Source: Salinisphaera shabanensis E1L3A (GTDB lineage: Bacteria > Pseudomonadota > Gammaproteobacteria > Nevskiales > Salinisphaeraceae). Taken from it: 64,000 nt of DNA. The first letter of the stretch is position 1; every line of letters begins with the position of its first letter. The translations under genes were made by a program, and so were the position numbers. The notes under the pieces were generated by a model. The model was not told the DNA's origin. It made no database searches and saw nothing but the letters and a program-made list of their open reading frames with translations. The stretch is from the NCBI RefSeq assembly GCF_000215955.2, contig NZ_AFNV02000015.1, positions 44,896 through 108,895 of the forward strand, read 5' to 3'. This document shows, one piece after another, positions 27,998 to 36,154 of the stretch.

Positions 27998-28769
27998 CGG
28001 CCCAACGCGCGTCCGGCTGAATGGCATCGGTGAGCGCGTCGATGACCAGACGCGCCGCATATTCTCCGAAAAGAGTGTGTTTTCCCGTGTATGGCAGTGG
28101 TTCCCCGTCGCCGGCACAGAACACGGCCGTGGCATCGGTGCCGGTCCCCGTCGCAACCTGATCCGAAACAGGGCTGCGTATATCCAGCGCTTGCAACGCC
28201 GCGGCCTTGGCCTCGGTGAGCATCGCCAGGGTTTCGACCTGTGCCGCCGATGTAAGCGACAGCGTGGTCGCCAAGGCGAGATTGATGGTGCCCGGATCGC
28301 AAGGGCCGGGCCGCAACGCATCGCAGTCCGCCGCATCGCCCGCACGGCGGGCATTGGATAGCCCCGCAGTCACGAATACACACAAACGCTCGTTTTCAAT
28401 ATCGACGGCCGCTACACGCAGGCTGCGCATCGAGGCCGCGGTGAGCATGCCAACATGGTTCGCTGCCAGCCCGCGCCCGCTCGCGAACTCGGCGGCAAGC
28501 CCGGCCGGCGTATTCAGGGCGGCGCGATCGGAATCGCCGACATGGCGGTTGGCAAAGCCTTGCGGTTCGGCCCAGCCGCCACCGACGACGGCCGAACTCA
28601 AGCAGCACATGGGCCGATCGAACCCGATCGCCAGACCGCTATCGGCCACGCCAGCCTGCCAGCCCGGCGGCAGCAGCGCCGCCGGAATCGCCTGCACGGC
28701 AGACGAGGGCAGACATTGGCGTGCAGACCAGCGCAGCCATGCACCCTGGCTCTGCGCGGTCACGGCCAT
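27987..28769 (-). CDS. cbiZ: Adenosylcobinamide amidohydrolase CbiZ
   Basis: A 260-residue protein of the CbiZ family, which cleaves the aminopropanol arm from adenosylcobinamide (and in some bacteria from pseudocobalamin) to give adenosylcobyric acid that CbiB can re-use. Recognisable elements are [21 protein letters not shown] near residue 57, [15 protein letters not shown] near 100, [15 protein letters not shown] near 130 and [10 protein letters not shown] near 157. It sits between cobO and cobQ. CbiZ was first described in archaea and occurs in a subset of bacteria that salvage or remodel corrinoids. Confidence 0.88.
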   Translation of the reverse strand: MAVTAQSQGAWLRWSARQCLPSSAVQAIPAALLPPGWQAGVADSGLAIGFDRPMCCLSSAVVGGGWAEPQGFANRHVGDSDRAALNTPAGLAAEFASGRGLAANHVGMLTAASMRSLRVAAVDIENERLCVFVTAGLSNARRAGDAADCDALRPGPCDPGTINLALATTLSLTSAAQVETLAMLTEAKAAALQALDIRSPVSDQVATGTGTDATAVFCAGDGEPLPYTGKHTLFGEYAARLVIDALTDAIQPDARWADGC

Positions 28770-28771
28770 GA

Positions 28772-29395
28772 CTAGTAATCGACGCCCTTGCGCGCCTTGA
28801 TGCCGGCCTTGAAGGCGTGCTTGATGTCCTTGATCTCGGAGACCGTATCCGCCAGTTCACGCAGGGCCGAGCCACCGCCGCGGCCGGTGACCACCACCGA
28901 CTGTTCGCGTGGGCGATTGGCCAGCGCATCCAGCACTTTCTGTTCGTCGAGATAGCTGTAGCCGATCATGTAGGTCAGCTCGTCGAGAACCACCAGATCG
29001 AAGCTGGGGTCGGTAAGCATCGGCTCGACCTTCGCCCAGGTCGCCTCGGCAGCGGCGATATCGCCGCTGCGATCCTGGGTGTTCCAGGTAAAGCCGGTGC
29101 CCATCTGGTGAAAGGCCACCTGCGGGCAATGATCACGAACATAGATCTCTTCACCGGAGAGCTGCTGGCCCTTGATGAACTGCACCACGCCGACACGATG
29201 ACCATAGCCCAGCGCACGCATGACCATGCCGAACGCCGAGGATGACTTGCCCTTGCCGTTGCCGGTGAGCAGCAACAGTACACCGCGTTCGGTGTCGGCG
29301 GCTTCGATGGCGGCGTCCACACGGGCTTTTTGTTTCTGCATCGTTGCCTTGTGGCGCTCGGCCTTGGCATCGTCGCTGCGGGTATCGTCGCTCAT
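28772..29395 (-). CDS. cobO: Cob(I)alamin adenosyltransferase CobO/BtuR
   Basis: A 207-residue CobA/BtuR/CobO-type corrinoid adenosyltransferase, which transfers the adenosyl group of ATP to cob(I)yrinic acid diamide or other corrinoids. The P-loop GNGKGKSSSAFGM lies near residue 46, followed by VGVVQFIKGQQLSGEE, a corrinoid-binding and dimerisation region. LVVLDELTYMIGYSYLD near 133 and VVTGRGGGSALRELADTVSEIKDIKHAF complete the family pattern. It is the second gene after the riboswitch, behind btuB and the 9-bp hairpin in the 49-bp gap. Only two bases separate it from cbiZ. Confidence 0.95.
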   Translation of the reverse strand: MSDDTRSDDAKAERHKATMQKQKARVDAAIEAADTERGVLLLLTGNGKGKSSSAFGMVMRALGYGHRVGVVQFIKGQQLSGEEIYVRDHCPQVAFHQMGTGFTWNTQDRSGDIAAAEATWAKVEPMLTDPSFDLVVLDELTYMIGYSYLDEQKVLDALANRPREQSVVVTGRGGGSALRELADTVSEIKDIKHAFKAGIKARKGVDY

Positions 29396-29411
29396 GAGGA
29401 CTCCGTTGGTA

Positions 29412-29435
29412 GCGCGGCCCGAGTGTGGGCCGCGC
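29412..29435 (-). terminator. Hairpin between btuB and cobO (partial terminator or processing site)
   Basis: A perfect 9-bp GC stem (GCGCGGCCC with GGGCCGCGC) and 6-nt loop lies between the btuB stop and the cobO start. No T-run follows on the minus strand, so it is more likely a stabiliser or attenuating hairpin than a full intrinsic terminator. Confidence 0.5.
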
Positions 29436-29444
29436 GGGTTAAGG

Positions 29445-31388
29445 CTACTGCGGCTGGTAGCGCAGCGTGAAGAAGACGTTGCGGTCAGCCTGATTGTAGA
29501 ACCGCGCGGTCTGGTACTCCTCGTCGAAGACGTTGTTCAACGTGGCCTGTACCAGCCAGTCGCGCGCCACCTGCATCGAGGCCCGCAGGTCGACGAGCTG
29601 ATAGCTGTCCAGTTCGTTGTCGTTGGCGGCATCGTCGTAGCTCGAATCCGCGATGGTCAGGCTCGCCCCCGCACTGTAGCGCCCGAAGGCACGATCGACA
29701 TCGAACTGGGCCGAATGCGAGGGCCGGCGTGGCAGGTCGTTGCCCTTATTCGGCCCCGAAGTGCGGTTCTCGGCTTTGAGCCAGGTGAACTGGGCATTGA
29801 GCTGCCAGTCCGCCAGCACGGTGCCAGCACTGGCTTCCACGCCGCGGATACGAGTGTCCTCGATATTGGCCGGCGCGAAGGTGGCCGAATCATAGGCAAT
29901 CAGGTCGTCGATTTCGGTCTGGTAAGCATGCAACGACCAGCGGCCCCAGCCGTGATCGCCGTCGAGGCCCACTTCAACGCTGTCCGACTCTTCCGGATCC
30001 AGCTCGGGATTGCCGTAGTTGGGAAAATACAGCTCGTTGAAGGTCGGTGCCTTGAACGCGGTGCCGTAGGAAATGCTGGCGGTATAGTTTTCGGCGAAGT
30101 CGATGCCGTAGGCCGCGCTGCCGGTGGCATGCTCGCCGAATTGTTCGTTATCGTCGCCACGGCCTGAAAGCTGGACATGATGGCGGCCCCAGTCGCCCAG
30201 GTACTGTACGAACACGCCTTTGTTATCGCGGCTGTCCTCGCGCCCCGCGCCGCCGAAATCGTTGCGACGATCGCCGTTGTTATCGCCGTCGACACTTTCA
30301 TGCTTGTAGTCGAGGCCGAGCGTGAACAGATCGTCGTTGGGCAGGGTGATGTCGTTCTGCCAGCTCAGCTGATGGCGCTGGGTTTCGAAGGCTGTAACGT
30401 ATTGGCCGTCCAGAAAGTTATCCGAATCGTCCCGGCTGTTGCCGTAGGCGAGTTTGGTACGCCAGGTTTCGATCGGTCGCCAACTCAGCGACGTGCCAAT
30501 GATCTGCTGGATCGCGTCGCTCGAATTCTGGGCCGTACCGTCGAAGTCGACGCTGCTTTCGGCACGCAGAAAATTCAGCTCCCATGCGACGCCGTTGTCG
30601 AAGATGTGACCGTAGTTGAAGGCCACCGAGACGCGGTCGTAGCCGTCGTCGTCCGGCTCGTCGGTAAAACAGCCGCCGGTGCCGGCGGCATCGGCCGTAC
30701 AGGCATCGAAGCCGTCGGTACGCTGGCCGCTCACGCTCAGGTTGTAGTGTGAATTGTCGTCGCTGCCGGACAGGCCGACCTGGCCTTCATACGTGCTATC
30801 GCTGCCGGCGCCGATCTGGAAATATGGCCGGGTGCCGCTCACGCCGCGTCCGTTGCGGGTGAATATCTGAATCACGCCGCCTATCGCATCCGAGCCATAG
30901 AGCGACGACCGTGGACCGCGTACGATCTCGATGCGCTCGATCTGCTCGACCGGCAGATCCTCGATCGCCGCTTGCCCAGCGGTGGCCGAGCGGTATTCCA
31001 CCCCATCGACCAACACCAGCGTGTGGTCGGATTCGGTACCACGCAGAAAGATCGACGTGGATTTACCAGGCCCACCGTTGTTGGTAACAGTCAGACCCGG
31101 CGTACGCCGTAGCAGATCGCGTACCGAGCGCGCCTGCAGGCGCTCGATGTCGTCACGGTCGATGACCGTCGTCGCAGCGAGTGTATTGCTCACGCGCTGC
31201 GGGGTCCGTGTTGCGGTAACCTGAATATCGTCGAGGCGGGCCGCACTGGCTGTACTCGTGGAATCGAAATTGCTGCCTTGGGCAGAGGTTTGGGCCGCTG
31301 TCTGCGCGGCAGCGGGCCCGGCCACAAATGCCGCGCACAGCAATACGGCACGCACTGGCACGCCGGTAAAAAGACGATTAATGAACAT
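29445..31388 (-). CDS. btuB: TonB-dependent cobalamin receptor BtuB
   Basis: A 647-residue outer-membrane TonB-dependent transporter. A Sec signal peptide ends at about GPAAAQ. A TonB-box-like segment LDDIQVTATRTPQRV follows. The plug has RSVRDLLRRTPGLTVTNNGG, SIFLRGTESDHTLVLVDGVE and EIVRGPRSSLYGSDAIGGVIQIFT. The remainder is beta-barrel with the usual terminal aromatic strand (NVFFTLRYQP). The ATG at 31388 is preceded by GGGGGAA. The cobalamin riboswitch upstream and the B12 genes downstream make BtuB the best assignment. Confidence 0.93.
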   Translation of the reverse strand: MFINRLFTGVPVRAVLLCAAFVAGPAAAQTAAQTSAQGSNFDSTSTASAARLDDIQVTATRTPQRVSNTLAATTVIDRDDIERLQARSVRDLLRRTPGLTVTNNGGPGKSTSIFLRGTESDHTLVLVDGVEYRSATAGQAAIEDLPVEQIERIEIVRGPRSSLYGSDAIGGVIQIFTRNGRGVSGTRPYFQIGAGSDSTYEGQVGLSGSDDNSHYNLSVSGQRTDGFDACTADAAGTGGCFTDEPDDDGYDRVSVAFNYGHIFDNGVAWELNFLRAESSVDFDGTAQNSSDAIQQIIGTSLSWRPIETWRTKLAYGNSRDDSDNFLDGQYVTAFETQRHQLSWQNDITLPNDDLFTLGLDYKHESVDGDNNGDRRNDFGGAGREDSRDNKGVFVQYLGDWGRHHVQLSGRGDDNEQFGEHATGSAAYGIDFAENYTASISYGTAFKAPTFNELYFPNYGNPELDPEESDSVEVGLDGDHGWGRWSLHAYQTEIDDLIAYDSATFAPANIEDTRIRGVEASAGTVLADWQLNAQFTWLKAENRTSGPNKGNDLPRRPSHSAQFDVDRAFGRYSAGASLTIADSSYDDAANDNELDSYQLVDLRASMQVARDWLVQATLNNVFDEEYQTARFYNQADRNVFFTLRYQPQ

Positions 31389-31542
31389 GGTTCCCCCAGG
31401 AATCCCTAGACGCACACGCCCGTGCGCCGCGATAGAAGCGGCCACGACAGCGTGTCGAAAAGAGAAACGGGGGCGTCGACGCGCCAGAACACACGCATCG
31501 CCGATTTGCCGTCTCATCGCCCGCCGCGATGTCGTTGCCTCG

Positions 31543-31747
31543 TATCGCAGGCCGGTCTCCGGACTTGCGAGCGCCCTTGCAGGCCATTCGACACGCCTTC
31601 CCGGGCCAAACGCCCAGTGGCCGATGTGTCGAACCCAACTCGCTTACCGTTGCGGGGGCAGTGCCGGCCTTGTCGACACGATTTCTCGTGGCAACGCACC
31701 GGCTTCCCGTTTCACCCAGGCGCTTGCACGCCTGGACACCTGCGATA
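31543..31747 (-). ncRNA. Cobalamin (AdoCbl) riboswitch upstream of btuB
   Basis: On the minus strand, this 205-nt stretch has the conserved B12-riboswitch parts in order: GGTG, a hairpin with CCAGGCG/CGCCTGG arms, GGGAAGCCGGTG, then the B12-box-like CACTGCCCCCGCAACGGTAA at about 31644-31663, and AAGTCCGGAGACCGGCCTGC at the 3' end. The ends TATCGCAGG (31747-31739) and CCTGCGATA (31551-31543) form a perfect 9-bp P1 stem. About 155 nt of leader separate it from the btuB start. It should repress btuB and the following operon when cobalamin is plentiful. Confidence 0.95.
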
Positions 31748-31753
31748 GCGCGA

Positions 31754-31781
31754 AGCCTAGCAGGCCGGCCCCTGCCGTCAA
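31754..31781 (-). promoter_or_regulatory. Probable sigma70 promoter of the btuB operon
   Basis: On the minus strand TTGACG (31781-31776) and TAGGCT (31759-31754) are separated by 16 bp. The -35 is near consensus and the -10 is weak. A start 7 nt downstream would fall at the first bases of the riboswitch P1 stem, which supports the assignment. Confidence 0.5.
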
Positions 31782-31841
31782 GCGCCACAAGACCCCAGCA
31801 CCGGTTTGAAGGCGTAACCAGGCGAGCGCCGGGTTCCTGTC

Positions 31842-31859
31842 TATCCGGATAAACGGATA
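31842..31859. promoter_or_regulatory. Inverted repeat upstream of metH (possible operator)
   Basis: TATCCG and CGGATA are separated by six bases and lie about 35 bp before the metH start. They overlap a weak -10-like TATACT (31858-31863), so a repressor or activator bound here could act on metH. The binding protein is unknown. Confidence 0.4.
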
Positions 31860-31892
31860 TACTGCGCCCCTATACACACATTCAAGGTATCC

Positions 31893-32933
31893 ATGAGCGA
31901 TCTGATAGACGCGCTGGCCGAGCGCATCCTGGTACTCGACGGCGCCATGGGCACGATGATCCAGAACCACGACCCGAACGAAGCCGACTATCGCGGCGAG
32001 CGTTTTGCGGACTGGGAAAGTGATCTCAAGGGCAACAACGACCTGCTCACGCTCACCAAGCCCGAGCTTATTCGCGATATCACGGCGCAATATGCCGCCG
32101 CCGGGTCGGACATCCTCACGACCAATACCTTCTCGGCCACGACCATCGCGCAGGCCGATTACCACATGGAAGACCTGGCGGTGGAGCTCAATATCGAAGC
32201 CGCGAAGATCGCGCGCAGCGTGGCCGAGGAATACGCCACCGCCGACAAGCCGCGCTGGGTAGCCGGCGTAATCGGGCCGACCAACCGTACCGCCTCGATC
32301 TCGCCGGACGTCAACGACCCCGGCAAGCGCAATACCGACTTCGACGAACTGGCCAAGGCCTATGGCGAAGCGGCCGAAGCGTTGCTGGAGGGTGGGGTCG
32401 ATATCATTTTGATGGAAACCATCTTCGACACGCTCAATGCCAAGGCTGCGATCTATGCCTATCGCAAGATCCTGCGCGAGCGAAACATCGACGTCCCCCT
32501 GATGATCTCGGGCACCATCACCGACGCGTCCGGTCGCACCCTGTCCGGCCAGACCACCGAGGCCTTCTACAACTCGGTGGTCCATGCGCGCCCGCTCACC
32601 GTGGGCCTGAACTGCGCGCTGGGCCCGGACGCACTGCGTACCTACGTGGCCGAAATGTCGCGCATCGCGCCATGCTATGTGCATGCCTACCCGAACGCGG
32701 GTCTGCCCAACGAGTTCGGCGAGTACGACCTCACGCCCGACGAAATGGCCGAACATATCGGCGAATGGGCGGATTCCGGGCTGCTCAACATGGCCGGCGG
32801 TTGCTGTGGCTCCACGCCTGAGCATATCGGTGCGATTGCCCAGGCCGTTGAGGGCAAGGCACCGCGCCAGCGCCCCGACATCAAGCGTGCGATGCGTTTG
32901 TCCGGACTCGAGCCGTTTACGGCATCGGCCTGA
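31893..32933 (+). CDS. metH: Methionine synthase MetH, homocysteine-binding part (split gene)
   Basis: A 346-residue protein equal to the first domain of cobalamin-dependent methionine synthase: the zinc-dependent homocysteine S-methyltransferase barrel. The early DGAMGTMIQ is typical, and the zinc cysteines are seen in VGLNCALGP near residue 240 and [14 protein letters not shown] near 305. The protein ends naturally just after RLSGLEPF, the usual linker before the folate domain of full-length MetH. The remaining MetH domains are encoded by the gene starting at 33406; together they total about 1250 residues, close to E. coli MetH. It is divergent from btuB and the riboswitch. Confidence 0.95.
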   Translation: MSDLIDALAERILVLDGAMGTMIQNHDPNEADYRGERFADWESDLKGNNDLLTLTKPELIRDITAQYAAAGSDILTTNTFSATTIAQADYHMEDLAVELNIEAAKIARSVAEEYATADKPRWVAGVIGPTNRTASISPDVNDPGKRNTDFDELAKAYGEAAEALLEGGVDIILMETIFDTLNAKAAIYAYRKILRERNIDVPLMISGTITDASGRTLSGQTTEAFYNSVVHARPLTVGLNCALGPDALRTYVAEMSRIAPCYVHAYPNAGLPNEFGEYDLTPDEMAEHIGEWADSGLLNMAGGCCGSTPEHIGAIAQAVEGKAPRQRPDIKRAMRLSGLEPFTASA

Positions 32934-32975
32934 TGAACGGCGCTCTGGATACCCGCAACTCGGTCGGCGTCTCGC

Positions 32976-33353
32976 ATGGATGATCGCGATCCCGAAACCT
33001 ACGCCATTATCGGCGCCGCCATGGAAGTGCATCGCACGCTCGGCAATGGTTATCCGGAAGGCGTCTATCTGGAGGCGCTCGCACTCGAATTCGGCGAACG
33101 CGATATCCCGTGCGCGCGCGATGTCGCGCTGCCCGTGCGCTATAAGGGCCGCGATCTGAACTGTGACTACGGCGCCGATTTCATTTGCTACGAGAACGTG
33201 ATTGTCGAACTGCGGTCGGTTGCCGATCTGGCCAAGCACGAAAAGGCGCAGACCATTCATTATCTGAAGGCGTCCGACGCCTCGGTGGGCCTGCTTCTGA
33301 ACTTTGGCCAGACCACCCTGCAATACCGACGCTTCATCCGATCGAGCGACTGA
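32976..33353 (+). CDS. GxxExxY family protein
   Basis: A 125-residue GxxExxY protein. The name-giving motif appears as GYPEGVY at about residues 25-31, preceded by IIGAAMEVHRTLGNG. The C-terminal pattern DFICYENVIVELRSV, HEKAQTIHYLKAS and GLLLNFG matches the family core, which is related to PD-(D/E)xK nucleases; here the usual catalytic-position lysine after E-L is an arginine. Function is unknown. The gene sits 42 bp after the first metH gene and 52 bp before the second, in the same orientation, so all three are probably cotranscribed. Confidence 0.88.
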   Translation: MDDRDPETYAIIGAAMEVHRTLGNGYPEGVYLEALALEFGERDIPCARDVALPVRYKGRDLNCDYGADFICYENVIVELRSVADLAKHEKAQTIHYLKASDASVGLLLNFGQTTLQYRRFIRSSD

Positions 33354-33364
33354 CCGCTTTTTTC

Positions 33365-33391
33365 AAATCTGCGAAATCTGCGTAATACGCG
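33365..33391. repeat. Tandem 9-mer repeats after the GxxExxY gene
   Basis: Two perfect copies of AAATCTGCG and a degenerate third (TAATACGCG) stand in a row in the 52-bp gap between the GxxExxY gene and the second metH gene. They could mark an insertion scar or a mobile repeat end. Confidence 0.6.
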
Positions 33392-33405
33392 GATAGAACC
33401 GACTT

Positions 33406-36126
33406 ATGACCTCAGCAATCAACTTCATCAATATCGGCGAGCGTACGAACGTCACCGGCAGTGCGCGTTTCAAACGGCTGATCAAGGAAGAAGATTACGA
33501 CACCGCGCTCTCGGTCGCCCGCGAGCAGGTCGAAAACGGCGCCCAGATCATCGATATCAACATGGACGAGGGCATGCTCGACTCGGTCGAGGCCATGCGC
33601 AAGTTCCTGAACCTGATCGCCGGCGAACCGGATATCGCCAAGGTGCCGGTCATGGTCGACTCCTCGAAATGGGAGGTCATCGAAGCCGGGCTGAAATGCA
33701 TCCAGGGCAAGGGGATGGTCAACTCCATCTCGCTCAAGGAAGGCGAAGACAAGTTCCTGGAACAGGCCCAGGCCTGTCTGGACTACGGCGCCGCCGTGGT
33801 GGTCATGGCCTTCGACGAAGCCGGCCAGGCGGATACCGAAGACCGCAAGGTCGAGATTGCCGAGCGCGGCTACGCCTTGCTTGTGGACAAGCTCGACTTC
33901 CCGCCCGAAGACATCATCTTCGATCTCAATATCTTCGCGATCGCCACCGGTATCGAAGAACACAACAACTACGCCGTGGATTTCATCAACGCGACGAAGC
34001 GCGTACGTGAATCCTGCCCCGGCTGTCACGTCTCCGGCGGTCTGTCGAACGTATCGTTTTCCTTTCGCGGCAACGAAACCGTGCGCCAGGCCATGCATTC
34101 GGTATTTCTCTACCACGCCATTCCAGCGGGGCTGGACATGGCGATCGTCAACGCCGGCCAGCTGGAAGTCTATGACGACATTCCGGACAAGCTGCGCGAG
34201 GCCTGCGAGGACGTCGTGCTCAACCGGCGCGACGACGCCACCGAACGTCTGCTGGATCTGGCCGAGGAATATAAAGGCAAGGGCAAGAAAAAGGATTCCA
34301 AAGAAGACCTGGCCTGGCGCGAATTCGAAGTCAATAAGCGTCTCGAGCACGCGCTGGTCAAGGGCATCGACAGCTATGTGACCGAAGACACCGAAGAAGC
34401 CCGCCAGAAGGCCAGCCGGCCGCTGGATGTCATCGAAGGCCCGCTCATGGACGGCATGAACGTAGTGGGCGATCTGTTCGGCGCCGGCAAGATGTTCCTG
34501 CCGCAGGTGGTGAAATCCGCGCGCGTGATGAAAAAGGCCGTGGCCTACCTGCTGCCGTTCATCGAAGAAGAAAAGGAAGAGGCCGACAAGGGCTCCAACA
34601 ACGGCACCATCATCATGGCAACGGTGAAGGGCGACGTACATGATATCGGCAAGAACATCGTCGGCGTGGTGCTCCAGTGCAACAACTTCGAGGTGATCGA
34701 TCTCGGTGTGATGGTGCCGATGAACGACATTCTCGACGCCGCCGAAAAACACAACGCCCATGTCATCGGCCTGTCCGGCCTGATCACACCCTCGCTCGAC
34801 GAAATGGTGAACGTGGCCGCCGAAATGCAGCGTCGCGGCATGAACACGCCGCTGCTCATCGGCGGCGCGACCACCTCACGCGCCCATACCGCGGTCAAGA
34901 TCGACCCGGCCTACAACGGCGCGGTCATGTGGGTAAAGGATGCCAGCCGCTCGGTGCCGGTGGCCTCGCGCATGGTCAGCAAGGATGCGCGCGCCAAACT
35001 CGAAGCCGAACTCAAGGACGACTACGACAAGCTGCGCGAGCGCCATTCCAACAAGAAGAAGGACAAGTTCCTGACCCTGGCCCAGGCCCGCGCGAACGGC
35101 GTAGCACTCGATTGGGACAACTACGAGCCGCCGCGGCCGAAGCTGCCCGAGACCACCGAATATGCCCTGCGCGAAGCCCCGCCTTATATCAGCGGCGAAG
35201 CCAGCGACGAGTCCGGCATCTATGTGTTCGAGGATTTCCCGCTCGAGCAGCTCGTGGATACGATCGACTGGACGCCGTTCTTTTTGTCATGGGAGATGAA
35301 GGGGCGCTATCCCAATATCCTCAACGATCCGAACAAGGGCCCGGAAGCACGCAAGCTCTTCGACGAAGCCCAGGCCATGCTCAAGCAGATCGTGGACGAG
35401 AAATGGCTTACCGCGAAGGGCGTTGCAGGGATTTTCCCCGCTCAGCGTGTGGGCGACGATATCCATGTTTTGAACGACGATCGCAGCGAAACCGTGCACG
35501 TTATGCACAACCTGCGCCAGCAGAGCGAGCATCGCGAAGGCGTGCCCAACCGCTCGCTGGCCGATTTCATCGCGCCCGAGGATGCCGGCAAACCCGACTG
35601 GGTAGGCGCGTTTGCGGTCACCGCCGGACTCGGCTCGAAAGACATCGTCGAACGCTACAAGGCTCAGAACGACGACTACAACGCCATTCTGGTCGAAGCG
35701 CTCGCGGACCGGCTGGCCGAGTCATTCGCCGAATGGTTGCACAAGTTCGTGCGTACCGAACTCTGGGGTCATGCCGCAGACGAAACGCTGGCCAACGAAG
35801 ATCTTATCGGCGAGAAGTACAAGGGTATCCGGCCCGCGCCGGGCTACCCAGCCTGCCCGGAACATACCGAGAAGGACACGCTCTGGGAGATGCTCGACGT
35901 GGAGGCACGAACCGGTATCGAACTGACCGAATCGCGTGCAATGTGGCCGGGTGCGGCGGTATCCGGCTGGTATTTCAGCCACCCGGAATCGCGCTATTTC
36001 GTGGTCGGGCGCGTGGCCAAGGATCAGGTCAAGGACTACGCCAAGCGCAAGGGCTGGGATATCGCCACCGCCGAAAAATGGATCGGCCCCAACCTCGGCT
36101 ACGAACCGGGCGGCGGCGAGGAATAG
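33406..36126 (+). CDS. metH: Methionine synthase MetH, folate/B12/activation part (split gene)
   Basis: A 906-residue protein holding the last three MetH modules. The pterin (methyl-tetrahydrofolate) barrel starts [17 protein letters not shown]. The cap and B12-binding Rossmann domain has [12 protein letters not shown] near residue 410, the DxHxxG cobalamin-ligating motif, plus [14 protein letters not shown] and [14 protein letters not shown]. The SAM-dependent reactivation domain has [15 protein letters not shown] near 810. Together with the protein from 31893 it makes a complete enzyme that methylates homocysteine using methyl-THF. Both parts are intact, so the split looks functional rather than degenerate. 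Confidence 0.96.
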   Translation: MTSAINFINIGERTNVTGSARFKRLIKEEDYDTALSVAREQVENGAQIIDINMDEGMLDSVEAMRKFLNLIAGEPDIAKVPVMVDSSKWEVIEAGLKCIQGKGMVNSISLKEGEDKFLEQAQACLDYGAAVVVMAFDEAGQADTEDRKVEIAERGYALLVDKLDFPPEDIIFDLNIFAIATGIEEHNNYAVDFINATKRVRESCPGCHVSGGLSNVSFSFRGNETVRQAMHSVFLYHAIPAGLDMAIVNAGQLEVYDDIPDKLREACEDVVLNRRDDATERLLDLAEEYKGKGKKKDSKEDLAWREFEVNKRLEHALVKGIDSYVTEDTEEARQKASRPLDVIEGPLMDGMNVVGDLFGAGKMFLPQVVKSARVMKKAVAYLLPFIEEEKEEADKGSNNGTIIMATVKGDVHDIGKNIVGVVLQCNNFEVIDLGVMVPMNDILDAAEKHNAHVIGLSGLITPSLDEMVNVAAEMQRRGMNTPLLIGGATTSRAHTAVKIDPAYNGAVMWVKDASRSVPVASRMVSKDARAKLEAELKDDYDKLRERHSNKKKDKFLTLAQARANGVALDWDNYEPPRPKLPETTEYALREAPPYISGEASDESGIYVFEDFPLEQLVDTIDWTPFFLSWEMKGRYPNILNDPNKGPEARKLFDEAQAMLKQIVDEKWLTAKGVAGIFPAQRVGDDIHVLNDDRSETVHVMHNLRQQSEHREGVPNRSLADFIAPEDAGKPDWVGAFAVTAGLGSKDIVERYKAQNDDYNAILVEALADRLAESFAEWLHKFVRTELWGHAADETLANEDLIGEKYKGIRPAPGYPACPEHTEKDTLWEMLDVEARTGIELTESRAMWPGAAVSGWYFSHPESRYFVVGRVAKDQVKDYAKRKGWDIATAEKWIGPNLGYEPGGGEE

Positions 36127-36154
36127 CGCCGCCCGGCTGTTGCATTGCCGCGCG

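Noticed and set aside
26699..28033. A 444-codon plus-strand frame opposite cobQ
   Set aside because: Antisense to cobQ, whose motifs are complete; no domain in the reverse frame.
31644..33323. A 559-codon minus-strand frame over metH and the riboswitch
   Set aside because: It covers the metH homocysteine domain and the riboswitch; the translated product has no family features.
33412..34761. A 449-codon minus-strand frame over the second metH gene
   Set aside because: Antisense shadow of clear pterin and B12 domains.
31893..36126. metH as a frameshifted pseudogene
   Set aside because: The two parts have own starts, stop at the domain linker and retain zinc, cobalamin and activation motifs, and an independent gene lies between them, so loss by a simple frameshift is unlikely.
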